DNA from: Nocardioides luteus
GTDB taxonomy: Bacteria; Actinomycetota; Actinomycetes; Propionibacteriales; Nocardioidaceae
Reading direction: 5' to 3'
Length of the DNA stretch: 64,000 nt
NCBI RefSeq assembly: GCF_014648595.1
Contig: NZ_BMRK01000001.1
Span: forward strand, 310,001 to 374,000
Shown: piece after piece, positions 45,650-52,925 of the stretch
Layout of the letters: every line of letters starts with the position of its first letter
Position numbering within the stretch: the stretch's first letter is position 1
Made by a program: the position numbers and the translations under genes
Notes under the pieces: model-generated
Database searches by the model: none
The model's input: the letters and a program-made list of their open reading frames with translations, nothing else
What the model was told of the DNA's origin: nothing

Positions 45650-46697
45650 CTCCTTCCTGCTGCCCGTCAGCGACGTGGTCGAGGAGACCGCGGAGGCGCA
45701 CTCGATCGTCTTCGACCTCCCCGACGACCTGAAGGACGCCTTTCAGCCCAAGCCCGGTCAGTTCCTCACCGTGGCCGTGCCGAGCGACCGCGACGGGCTG
45801 GCGGCTCGCTGCTACTCGCTCTCCAGTGCTCCCGGTGACCCGCTCACGGTCACCGTCAAGCGCACCGCCGACGGCTACGCGTCCAACTGGATCTGCGACA
45901 ACCTGCGTCCGGGCGACACGCTCCGCGTGCTCCCGCCCAGCGGGATCTTCACCCCTGCCGACATCGACGCCGACCTGCTGCTCTTCGCTGGCGGGTCGGG
46001 AGTCACCCCGATCATCTCGATCGCCCGCACCGCCCTGCGGGAGGGCAAGGGCAGGATCGTGGTCTTCTACGCCAACCGCGACGAGCGGTCGGTGATCTTC
46101 GCCGAGGAGTGGGCGCGGCTCGCCGCCGAGCACCCCGACCGGCTCCAGGTGGTCCACTGGCTCGAGTCGGTCCAGGGGCTGCCGACCCCGGAGCAGCTCA
46201 AGGCGTTCGCGGCCGACCGGCTCACGTACGACGCGTTCGTGTGCGGTCCGGCGCCGTTCATGAAGGCGACCGTCGCGGCGCTCAAGGAGCTGGAGTTCCC
46301 GCGGGCGCGGCGCCACCAGGAGAAGTTCGCCTCGCTCGGCGGCAACCCGTTCGGCGAGATCGCTCCGGTCGAGGAGGCCGAGGCGGAGGTCGTCGAGGCG
46401 CCCGAGGGAGTCGCGAGACAGCCGGTCGAGCTGGAGATCGAGCTCGACGGCACCACCAGCACCTTCGACGACTGGGACCCGGGCACGCCGATGCTCGAGT
46501 TCCTCGAGGCGAAGGGTGTCAAAGCGCCGTACTCGTGCCGGGAAGGTGAGTGCTCGGCATGCGCTTTCCGGCTGCTCGAGGGCGAGGTCAAGATGGTCCG
46601 CAACGACGTGCTGGAGCAGGAGGATCTCGACGACGGGATCCGGCTCGGCTGCCAGTCGCTGCCGACCACCGACACCGTCCGCGGCACCTACTCCTGA
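45639..46697 (+). CDS. kshB: KshB, 3-ketosteroid 9-alpha-hydroxylase reductase
   Basis: 352-residue three-domain flavoprotein. FAD domain with RCYSLSSAPGD, NAD domain with LLLFAGGSGVTPIISIAR and FVCGPAPFMKA, and a C-terminal plant-type [2Fe-2S] domain with Cys300, Cys305, Cys308 and Cys338 (SCREGECSACAF...GC). It passes electrons from NADH to KshA. A Glu/Ala-rich linker (about 245-265) precedes the Fe-S domain. In M. tuberculosis kshA and kshB are far apart; here they are one operon. Confidence 0.94.
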   Translation: MATDSFLLPVSDVVEETAEAHSIVFDLPDDLKDAFQPKPGQFLTVAVPSDRDGLAARCYSLSSAPGDPLTVTVKRTADGYASNWICDNLRPGDTLRVLPPSGIFTPADIDADLLLFAGGSGVTPIISIARTALREGKGRIVVFYANRDERSVIFAEEWARLAAEHPDRLQVVHWLESVQGLPTPEQLKAFAADRLTYDAFVCGPAPFMKATVAALKELEFPRARRHQEKFASLGGNPFGEIAPVEEAEAEVVEAPEGVARQPVELEIELDGTTSTFDDWDPGTPMLEFLEAKGVKAPYSCREGECSACAFRLLEGEVKMVRNDVLEQEDLDDGIRLGCQSLPTTDTVRGTYS

Positions 46698-46848
46698 GGG
46701 ACTCGCAAGAGATACAGATCACCAACCGGTTACCGGGTCACTCGGCCCGGCGCGATACAGTCGCCGCTGCCCGAACCACATCCCGCCGGGTCGCTCGACG
46801 TCGACGTACGTCGGTCGCCGGGTGGGCCCAAGCGAGGTTTCCCCCAAC

Positions 46849-47430
46849 GTGTTCAATCGCAACTTCTACGCCGCCCAGGACGACCGACGCTTCGTCGTCG
46901 GCTATGCCCTCGACCTCGGATTCCGCGTCTTCGACGCCTACTCCGCCCCTGGCCAGCCGTTGAGCGAGATCACCACGACGGCATCGGCCTCGCTGCTCGC
47001 GGCACGGCCGGCGTTCAAGCTCTACGCACCCAACACCGGCCCCGAGCCCGTGATCACCCGGGTCGAGCTGGACGAGGCCGAGTTCGGCCCCTCGGCCTAC
47101 GAGTACCAGTGCAATGGCTGGGGCCTGATCGGTCTCAACTTCGGCGGTGTCGTCGGTCTCGGCGGCCTCGGCTGGAGCACCCTCAACACGATGGCCGAGG
47201 CCCGCGCCGCCCGCTGGCACGCCGTCGAGCCGATCGGCGCCGCTCCCTCCGAGTGGAACTGGCCGGCCGTCGACGAGGCCGCCGCGAAGATGTTCGAGGC
47301 GATCGTCTCGATGGCCGGCTCCGCCGTCGGTGACAGCCCGATCCTCGCCGCCGCGGGCCAGCTCATCAAGGACAAGGGCCTGCTCTACGAGTCCGGTGGC
47401 GGTCTGCACGCGCGTCCGGGTCTCGGCTGA
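46849..47430 (+). CDS. Hypothetical protein, unknown family
   Basis: About 193 residues, not recognised. It begins VFNRNFYAAQDDRRFVVGYALDLGFRVFDAY, has a glycine-rich hydrophobic stretch GWGLIGLNFGGVVGLGGLGW near 91-110 and a helical end. The start is uncertain: GTG 46849 has GAGG 12 bases upstream, and GTG 46822 is in frame too. The 151 bases before it (46698-46848) show no clear promoter or sterol-type operator, so it is probably separate from kshB. Codon use fits its neighbours, which supports it as a real gene. Confidence 0.62.
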   Translation: MFNRNFYAAQDDRRFVVGYALDLGFRVFDAYSAPGQPLSEITTTASASLLAARPAFKLYAPNTGPEPVITRVELDEAEFGPSAYEYQCNGWGLIGLNFGGVVGLGGLGWSTLNTMAEARAARWHAVEPIGAAPSEWNWPAVDEAAAKMFEAIVSMAGSAVGDSPILAAAGQLIKDKGLLYESGGGLHARPGLG

Positions 47431-47491
47431 CCCGTCTTCCCTGCCGGCGGACTCGCCGCTGCCGTACGCCACCGGTCGTCTCTCGACGGTT

Positions 47492-47497
47492 TAACTT
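47492..47497 (+). promoter_or_regulatory. -10 box of a leaderless gene
   Basis: TAACTT, 6 bases before the GTG at 47504, with no ribosome-binding site between them. Confidence 0.55.
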
Positions 47498-47503
47498 TGC
47501 GTC

Positions 47504-48022
47504 GTGACGAACACGAGCGAGCAGGGCCGCGGCGTCGAACGCGCCGTGGCGAAGCTGGACGAGCGGCTGCGTACGACCCAGGCGGTGGGCGGGATCATCC
47601 TGCTCGTCGTCTCGTTGACCGCGCCCGTGCTGGTCAGCGTCGACGACTCGGCGGGCAACGACCGCCGCGAAGTCAGGGCGATCTGGGCGGCGCTGTCGTA
47701 CGGCAAGGTCCTGGTCGGCAACCCGGACGCGAGCTTCGGGAGCCGTGCGTCGCACTTCTGGGTCTTCACCGGCCTGGTCGCGACGGTCGTACTCTGCTTC
47801 GTGATGGCGCTGGGCGTCCTGTCCGTGCTGGTGCCGCTGACCCCGGGCCCGCGCCGATTCTGGTCGGCCGTCTGCATCGCGACCGCCGTCGCGCCGGTAG
47901 TGACGCTGATCGGCCTCGGTCTCTCCTCAGGAGACGCCGAGCTGCAGGCGACCTGGACAACCCTGGCCCCCACCGCCCTGGGTCTCTGGACACTGACAGG
48001 CATCACCGGCCCCCAGGACTGA
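47504..48022 (+). CDS. Three-helix membrane protein
   Basis: 172 residues. Predicted membrane helices are about 26-46 (AVGGIILLVVSLTAPVLVSV), 87-110 (WVFTGLVATVVLCFVMALGV) and 120-140 (FWSAVCIATAVAPVVTLIGL), with a fourth weak one at 152-166. A charged N-terminal region (ERAVAKLDERLRTTQ) is probably cytoplasmic. A -10 box 6 bases upstream of the GTG predicts a leaderless mRNA. A very long hairpin follows the stop. No function recognised. Confidence 0.68.
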   Translation: MTNTSEQGRGVERAVAKLDERLRTTQAVGGIILLVVSLTAPVLVSVDDSAGNDRREVRAIWAALSYGKVLVGNPDASFGSRASHFWVFTGLVATVVLCFVMALGVLSVLVPLTPGPRRFWSAVCIATAVAPVVTLIGLGLSSGDAELQATWTTLAPTALGLWTLTGITGPQD

Positions 48023-48034
48023 CGCAGCCCTCGG

Positions 48035-48096
48035 GTACGACGGGGAGTTCGGCAGGGGTTACGCGGCGGTAACCCCTGCCGAACTCCCCGTCGTAC
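48035..48096. terminator. 27-bp perfect inverted repeat
   Basis: Left arm 48035-48061 starts GTACGACGGGGAGTTCGGCA; right arm 48070-48096 is its exact complement; loop CGCGGCGG. The length and perfection exceed what termination needs. It lies 12 bases after a stop codon. Confidence 0.8.
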
Positions 48097-48193
48097 CTCT
48101 TCGACGGCTCCACCACCTCAGCGCGGCGACCGATCGAGGCCGGTCGTGCTGGCTAGACTGTCGGCGATCTCCCGCCTGCCCGAGGAACGAGCC

Positions 48194-48529
48194 TTGCCTG
48201 ACCGACCCGAGATCGTCTGCATCTGCGGTTCGACCCGGTTCGCAGAAGAGATGAACGCAGCGAACCGCGACCTGACCTTCTCCGGTGTCATCGTCCTTGC
48301 GCCGGGCGTCTTCCTGAGCACCGCGGAGCGCGAGGCCGGCAGGGCGATCCCGCCGGAGCAGAAGGCGGCGCTGGACGCACTTCATCTGCGCAAGATCGAC
48401 CTGGCCGACCGGGTTCTGGTCGTCAACCCGGGCGGCTACATCGGGGAGTCCACGAGCCGGGAGATCGCCTACGCCCGCGAGAGCGGCAAGCCGGTCGACT
48501 TCACCTACGACGGACCAGGTGAGCGCTGA
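48194..48529 (+). CDS. Nucleoside 2-deoxyribosyltransferase-like Rossmann protein
   Basis: 111 residues from a TTG start. IVCICGSTRFAEEMNAANRDLTFSGVIVLAPG and DLADRVLVVNPGGYIGESTSREIAYARESGKPVDF follow the small Rossmann-like fold of nucleoside 2-deoxyribosyltransferase-related proteins, with a Glu in GESTSREIAYA where that family has its nucleophile. The function is not certain. The TTG is chosen because GAGGAA lies 7 bases upstream and a TAGACT -10-like box at about 48153 precedes it; a GTG at 48146 would add 16 residues. Confidence 0.68.
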   Translation: MPDRPEIVCICGSTRFAEEMNAANRDLTFSGVIVLAPGVFLSTAEREAGRAIPPEQKAALDALHLRKIDLADRVLVVNPGGYIGESTSREIAYARESGKPVDFTYDGPGER

Positions 48530-48578
48530 CGTCGCTCGGTGGTGGACCGTCGTGGATGCCGAACCGGCCGGGATTGCG

Positions 48579-49289
48579 TCAGGACGGCGCCTGCGTGAGC
48601 ACGTCGAAGACGACCTCGTCCTCCTCGCCGGAGGCAAGACGCCAGACGGCGTCGGCGACCTCGTCCGGATCAAGGGTGCGGTACGAGGTGGCGCCGGCGA
48701 GCATCTGATGGATGTCGCCGCGCTCGATGAGCCCACCGACGACGAGCGAGCCGACCCGGACTCCGTCATCGGAGGTGGCAGCAGCCAAGGTCCGCACATA
48801 GGTGCGCAGGGCGCCGGAGGCGGGGGCGTACGGGCCGAGGAAAGGCAGGGGGACGAGGGCGCTGAGGCCGGATACGAAGATCAGTGAACCGCTGCCGCGG
48901 GAGCGCATGGCAGGCAGGACCAGCGAGGCGACCTCGGCGGCCGGCTCGACCACCTCGGCGACCGCCGCGCGCACATCAGAAGGCCCGGTCTCGAGGATGC
49001 CGACCGAGGCCGCGGTCAGGTCCTGGGCGCCGGGGCCGTGGTAGACGACGTCGATCGGGCCGAGCTCTTCGGAGATCGCCTCCAGAGCCCGGAGCACCTC
49101 GCCGGGAGCGCGAAGGTCCGCGGCGACCGCGGTGGTGCGTACGCCGTTCGCCGACAGGGCTTCCAGGTAGCCCGGGTGACGGTCGGCGCTGCGCGAGACG
49201 AGCCCGACGTCGTACCCCTCCTGCGCGAACCGCTGCGCCACCGACATGCCGAGGCCGGGGCCGGCGCCCAGGACTGCGATCGTGCTCAT
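48579..49289 (-). CDS. SDR-family oxidoreductase paired with an HxlR regulator
   Basis: 236-residue short-chain dehydrogenase-like protein. AVLGAGPGLGMSVAQRFA is an NADP-type cofactor loop, but the catalytic Tyr-x-x-x-Lys motif is altered (GPYAPASGA), so it may bind cofactor without normal SDR catalysis. The ATG at 49289 has AGGGAG upstream; ATG 49304 is the alternative. Divergent from the HxlR gene across an 8-4-8 palindrome, suggesting it is the regulated target. Confidence 0.8.
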   Translation of the reverse strand: MSTIAVLGAGPGLGMSVAQRFAQEGYDVGLVSRSADRHPGYLEALSANGVRTTAVAADLRAPGEVLRALEAISEELGPIDVVYHGPGAQDLTAASVGILETGPSDVRAAVAEVVEPAAEVASLVLPAMRSRGSGSLIFVSGLSALVPLPFLGPYAPASGALRTYVRTLAAATSDDGVRVGSLVVGGLIERGDIHQMLAGATSYRTLDPDEVADAVWRLASGEEDEVVFDVLTQAPS

Positions 49290-49309
49290 CGACTTCTCCC
49301 TCATGGGTA

Positions 49310-49329
49310 GGTTGCTGGTGTCAGCAACC
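49310..49329. promoter_or_regulatory. Probable HxlR operator
   Basis: A perfect inverted repeat, GGTTGCTG-GTGT-CAGCAACC, in the gap between the divergent SDR gene and the HxlR gene. Position and symmetry fit a dimeric winged-helix regulator. Confidence 0.65.
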
Positions 49330-49367
49330 CTCGCCGCCGCGCGGCGATCGCGGAAGAAGGCACTTCA

Positions 49368-49766
49368 ATGTCAGATGGGAACACCGATGTGCCCCAGCGC
49401 CCCACCCACATCGTCGGGATGGCACGCGAGGCCGGGCTGCCGGAGCAGGTGCCGGCGGAGGAGTACGAGGCGTGCCCGGTCACCCGGACGCTGCAGATGC
49501 TCGGTGACAAGTGGACGCTGCTGGTCGTGACGATGCTGGCGCAGCGGCCCCACCGCTACAACGAGCTGCGTCGCCGGGTCGACGGGATCAGCCAGCGCAT
49601 GCTCACCCGCACCCTGCGCACGCTCGAGGAGGAGGGGATCGTGACGCGTACGGTCTTCCCGACGGTCCCGCCGGGCGTCGAGTACGCACTGAGCGAACGG
49701 GGGCAGGAGCTGCTGGTGCCGCTCGGTGGGCTCGCGGACTGGGTGGTTCGAGGGACCGCCGCCTAG
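49368..49766 (+). CDS. HxlR-family transcriptional regulator
   Basis: 132-residue winged-helix protein. The HxlR core CPVTRTLQMLGDKWTLLVVTMLAQRPHRYNELRRRVDGISQRMLTRTLRTLEEEGIVTRT spans about 37-95, with Cys37 at the position often redox-active in this family. The C-terminal helix LVPLGGLADWV mediates dimerisation in relatives. It probably controls the divergent SDR gene, and its own, through the palindrome at 49310-49329. Signals are typically quinones, aldehydes or oxidants. Confidence 0.88.
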   Translation: MSDGNTDVPQRPTHIVGMAREAGLPEQVPAEEYEACPVTRTLQMLGDKWTLLVVTMLAQRPHRYNELRRRVDGISQRMLTRTLRTLEEEGIVTRTVFPTVPPGVEYALSERGQELLVPLGGLADWVVRGTAA

Positions 49767-49778
49767 AACGCGGACCGC

Positions 49779-50210
49779 CTAGAACCCGCGCGTCCAGACG
49801 ACCTGCTCGTGCAGCTTGCGCGAGCGCCAGCCGTCCGACGTACGCACGAACGTGTGCCGGTAGAGGCCGCCGACCTCGACGACCCGCTCGCCGCCGGAGC
49901 CGTCGGAGATGACCATCGGGTTGTCGAAGTAGGCCACGATCTCGGCCTCGTCGCCGGAGTCGGCGAACGCATAGGAGATCTGGCCGATGGTGTGCAGCCG
50001 CTTGCTGGAGAAAGCCGGGAGCATCTCGGCCAACCAGGCCTTGACCTGCGCGTACGCGTCGACGGTGCCGCCCGACTCGGAGTAGTCGATGACGGCGTCG
50101 GGGGTGAAGACGGTGTCGAGGGAGTCCCAGTCGCCGGTGTCGACGGCGAGCGTGTAGCGGGTCAGGGCGTCGGCGATCTCGGCGCGGTCGGCAAGGGTCT
50201 GGATGTCCAT
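49779..50210 (-). CDS. NTF2/SnoaL-like protein
   Basis: 143-residue NTF2-fold protein (SnoaL-like): LADRAEIADALTRYTLAVDTGDWDSLDTVFTPDAVIDYSESGG, then VVEVGGLYRHTFVRTSDGWRSRKLHEQVVWTRGF. It has the same fold type as the gene at 2939-3409, but they are not close copies. It follows the Ddn-like gene by 11 bases and is probably in its operon, downstream of the operator at 50793. Substrate and activity unknown. Confidence 0.78.
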   Translation of the reverse strand: MDIQTLADRAEIADALTRYTLAVDTGDWDSLDTVFTPDAVIDYSESGGTVDAYAQVKAWLAEMLPAFSSKRLHTIGQISYAFADSGDEAEIVAYFDNPMVISDGSGGERVVEVGGLYRHTFVRTSDGWRSRKLHEQVVWTRGF

Positions 50211-50221
50211 GGAGGGTTCCT

Positions 50222-50707
50222 TCAGCGGGGTGAGAGGACGATGACCGGGATCTCCCGGTCGGTCCAGGTCTGGTAGGTCTCGAAGTCGGCGTACGTCTCC
50301 AGCAGTCGTGGCCACAGCTCGGCCTTCTCCGCGGGGTCGGCGATCCGGGCGCGGACGAGCACGCGCCCGCGGCGCGGGACGCGGACCGCGACCTCGGGTT
50401 GAGCGCGCAGGTTGGCGACCCACTGCGGGTCCTTCGGCAGCCCGCCCTGGGAACCGACCACGACCAGATCGGGGCCGGACCGCATGAACAGCAGGGGAGT
50501 GGTGAAGGTGCGGCCGGACTTGCGGCCGACGTGCTCCAGGAGCAGCACGGGGGCGGGCTTGCGCCAGCCGGCCATGATCCGCCACTTCCCGCCGATGCGA
50601 CCGTTGGTCAGCTTGAAGAGCGCGGTGTTGGCGCGGGCTCCGTACTTGATGATCTTTGCGGTCAGGGGTGAGTCGAGGCCAGGCGGGCGTTCGAGCGATG
50701 TGGGCAT
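50222..50707 (-). CDS. Ddn-like deazaflavin (F420)-dependent oxidoreductase family protein
   Basis: 161 residues of the DUF385/Ddn split-barrel family. VLLLEHVGRKSGRTFTTPLLFMRSGPDLVVVGSQGGLPKDPQWVANLRAQPEV is the family core, shared with the gene at 17371. The ATG at 50707 has AAGGAG upstream. The frame stays open through two tandem repeat copies to 50800, but that extension would only translate repeats. The operator at 50793 could serve this gene in the reverse direction, with about 85 bases of leader occupied by the repeats. Confidence 0.82.
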   Translation of the reverse strand: MPTSLERPPGLDSPLTAKIIKYGARANTALFKLTNGRIGGKWRIMAGWRKPAPVLLLEHVGRKSGRTFTTPLLFMRSGPDLVVVGSQGGLPKDPQWVANLRAQPEVAVRVPRRGRVLVRARIADPAEKAELWPRLLETYADFETYQTWTDREIPVIVLSPR

Positions 50708-50716
50708 GGTGTCTCC

Positions 50717-50782
50717 TTCAGGGGTCTCGACAGGCTCGACCTCCGGGGCTTCAGGGGTCTCGACAGGCTCGACCATCGGGGT
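50717..50782 (+). repeat. Dispersed repeat copies 6a and 6b in 33-bp tandem
   Basis: Two copies of GGTCTCGACAGGCTCGACC (starting at 50723 and 50756) inside a 33-base direct repeat beginning TTCAGGGG, between the Ddn-like gene and the operator at 50793. Confidence 0.82.
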
Positions 50783-50792
50783 AGCACAAACA

Positions 50793-50806
50793 TAGAACAC
50801 GTTCTA
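50793..50806 (+). promoter_or_regulatory. KstR-type operator 9
   Basis: TAGAACACGTTCTA, perfect match. Its last two bases begin the -10 box TACTGT (50805-50810), and the ATG of the F420-type gene follows after 6 bases (50817): leaderless. Confidence 0.86.
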
Positions 50807-50816
50807 CTGTTGGGCC

Positions 50817-51701
50817 ATGCGCTTCACCTATGCCGAGGCAATGACGCAGGCCGACTACTACGCGCCGCTGGCGCAGGCTGCCGAGCGAGCCGGTTATACG
50901 AGCATGACCGTCGCCGACAGCCTGATCTACCCGGAGGAGTCCGACTCCACCTACCCCTACACCGACACCGGCGACCGCGAGTTCCTGCAGGGCAAGGACT
51001 TCATCGAGGCGTTCATCCTGTGTGCCCACCTCTTCGCGGTGACCGAGACGCTGCGGCTGACGCCGTTCGTGGTGAAGCTGCCGGTGCGTCCGCCGGTGCT
51101 GGCCGCCAAGCAGGCCTCGAGCCTCGCCTACCTCTCCGGCAACCGGCTCGGGCTCGGTGTTGGTCTCTCCCCGTGGCCGGAGGACTTCGCCGCCCTCGGT
51201 GTCGACTGGAAGCGCCGCGGCAAGCGGATGGACGAGTGCATGGACATCCTGCGCGGGCTCACCGACCCCGGCGGCGACTTCTTCGGGTACGACGGGGAGT
51301 TCTACAGCTTCGAGCCGCTCCAGCAGCGCCCTGCGCCGAGCGAGAAGATCCCGCTGCTCGTCGGCGGCCACGCCGACGCCGCCCTGCGCCGGGCGGTGCG
51401 CAAGGGCGACGGCTGGATGCACGCCGGCGGTGACGGCGAGGAGCTCGGCCGGCTCCTGGTCCGCCTGGCCGAGATCCGGCGCGAGGAGGGCGACACCCGC
51501 GACGACTTCGAGGTCCACGTGATCAGCTACGACGCGTACGACCTCGACGGGATCAAGCGCCTCGAGGACAAGGGCGTCACCGACTGCATCGTCGGCTTCC
51601 GCGACCCCTACGTGAAGGGCGCGGACCCGGAGCCGCTGGAGAAGAAGATCAAGCACCTGGAGTGGTACGCGGAGAACATCATCGCCAAGGCCGCCCAGTG
51701 A
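50817..51701 (+). CDS. LLM-class, probably F420-dependent oxidoreductase
   Basis: 294-residue luciferase-like family protein. RFTYAEAMTQADYYAPLAQAAERAGYTSMTVADSLIYPEE, TPFVVKLPVRPPVLAAKQASSLAYLSGNRLGLGVGLSPWPEDF and PLLVGGHADAALRRAVRKGDGWMHAGG are the beta/alpha-barrel segments. It is the third member of this superfamily in the window. Start at the predicted transcription start behind a perfect operator; GTGA overlap with the next gene. A steroid substrate is likely from regulation. Confidence 0.84.
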   Translation: MRFTYAEAMTQADYYAPLAQAAERAGYTSMTVADSLIYPEESDSTYPYTDTGDREFLQGKDFIEAFILCAHLFAVTETLRLTPFVVKLPVRPPVLAAKQASSLAYLSGNRLGLGVGLSPWPEDFAALGVDWKRRGKRMDECMDILRGLTDPGGDFFGYDGEFYSFEPLQQRPAPSEKIPLLVGGHADAALRRAVRKGDGWMHAGGDGEELGRLLVRLAEIRREEGDTRDDFEVHVISYDAYDLDGIKRLEDKGVTDCIVGFRDPYVKGADPEPLEKKIKHLEWYAENIIAKAAQ

Positions 51702-52879
51702 CCGAGCACCCAGTGACCGAGCAGAGCGCGGCGTACGGCCTCACCGAGCCGCTCCAGAAGGCGATCGCGGAGGCGGAGGAGCTGATCGCGAACGCGCCGT
51801 TCATCCGCACCGAGGCCGACCGGCTCGAGGGGTACGAGTACCTGTCGGGCCGGATCCGGATGGCGATGCAGACCGCGTTCGACTACGACCTCGAGCAGCC
51901 GCTATTCGTGAACCCGACCCACCAGTTCTCCAAGCAGGGCCTCGACAACCCCGATGCGATCTACCTCAACGCCTACCTGCGCGAAGGCGTCGAGTACGTC
52001 GTCCGCGGTCGTCGCGGCACCAGCGCCGACCTGTCCTTCCAGGTGATGGGCGGCGCCTACACCGCCGAGTCCGCGGCCACCAGCCTGATGGCGTTCGACG
52101 ACCGCGAGCTGCAGCTCGACGAGGACGGCGGGTTCGAGTTCACCTATGTCGCCGAGCCGGGCGCGAAGACCATGATCGTGCGCGAGGTCTTCAATGACTG
52201 GGACACCGAGACCCGCGGCACGATCACCATCGAGCGCCCCGACACCCTCGGCCGCCCGCGCCGCCCGCTGACCCAGGAGCTGCTCCGGAAGAAGTACGAG
52301 GTCGCCGCCCGCACGCTGACCGGCTCGATCCAGACCTGGTTCGCCTTCCCCCAGTTCTTCCAGTACAAGGAACCGGTCAACACCCTCACCGTCCCTGCGC
52401 GCACCCCCGGCGGGCTCGAGTCGCAGTTCTCCTCGATCGGCCACTACGAGATCGCCGAGGACGAGGCGCTCGTGGTGGAGGTGCCGCGCTGCGACGACTG
52501 CTCCTACCAGGCCATCCAGATCGGCTCGGACTGGTATGCCTCGACCGACTACGAGACGCACCAGACCAGCCTCACCAAGGCCCAGGCCGAGACCGACCCC
52601 GACGGCGTGATGCGCTTCGTGATCTCCGAGCGCCCGCCGCTGGGCGGCGCGCCGATCGCGAACTGGCTCGAGACCACCGGCCACCGCACCGGGGCGCTGA
52701 TGCTGCGCTGGCAGCGGCTCGAGCGCGACCTCACCGCCGCCGACGGGCCGACGGTGCGTCGGGTGCCTCTCGGTGACGTACGCGGCCTGCTCCCGCACAC
52801 CGAGGAGATGAGCCCCGGGGGGTATGCCGAGAGGATCGCCGCACGTCAACGGGCAGTTGCGCGCCGGATGCTCAGCTGA
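51698..52879 (+). CDS. DUF1214-type conserved protein
   Basis: 393 residues. The N-terminal helix AEELIANAPFIRTEADRLEGYEYLSGRIRMAMQTAF is followed by DNPDAIYLNAYLREGVEYVVRGRRGTSADLSFQV and a C-terminal beta-rich part (YQAIQIGSDWYASTDYETHQTSLTKAQAETDPDGVMRFVISERPP), a layout like DUF1214/DUF1254 proteins of unknown function. The GTG at 51698 overlaps the F420-type gene stop (GTGA), so it belongs to the same KstR-type unit. A role in sterol catabolism is inferred only from this. Confidence 0.72.
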   Translation: MTEHPVTEQSAAYGLTEPLQKAIAEAEELIANAPFIRTEADRLEGYEYLSGRIRMAMQTAFDYDLEQPLFVNPTHQFSKQGLDNPDAIYLNAYLREGVEYVVRGRRGTSADLSFQVMGGAYTAESAATSLMAFDDRELQLDEDGGFEFTYVAEPGAKTMIVREVFNDWDTETRGTITIERPDTLGRPRRPLTQELLRKKYEVAARTLTGSIQTWFAFPQFFQYKEPVNTLTVPARTPGGLESQFSSIGHYEIAEDEALVVEVPRCDDCSYQAIQIGSDWYASTDYETHQTSLTKAQAETDPDGVMRFVISERPPLGGAPIANWLETTGHRTGALMLRWQRLERDLTAADGPTVRRVPLGDVRGLLPHTEEMSPGGYAERIAARQRAVARRMLS

Positions 52880-52911
52880 GGAGCGGGCGAGACGTACGGG
52901 CGTAGGGCCCC

Positions 52912-52917
52912 TATGCT
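52912..52917 (+). promoter_or_regulatory. -10 box of the kinase-KAP gene
   Basis: TATGCT, 8 bases before the ATG at 52926; no ribosome-binding site is present, suggesting a leaderless mRNA separate from the upstream operon. Confidence 0.5.
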
Positions 52918-52925
52918 TGCGCCCC

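Noticed and set aside
42468-46316. A minus-strand open frame of more than 1,200 codons opposite kshA and kshB
   Set aside because: It is the shadow frame of strongly recognisable genes in GC-rich DNA; composition is Arg/Gly/Leu-rich with no domain.
50708-50800. N-terminal extension of the Ddn-like protein through VEPVET repeats
   Set aside because: It only translates two dispersed repeats and the operator; the ATG at 50707 has a clear AAGGAG.
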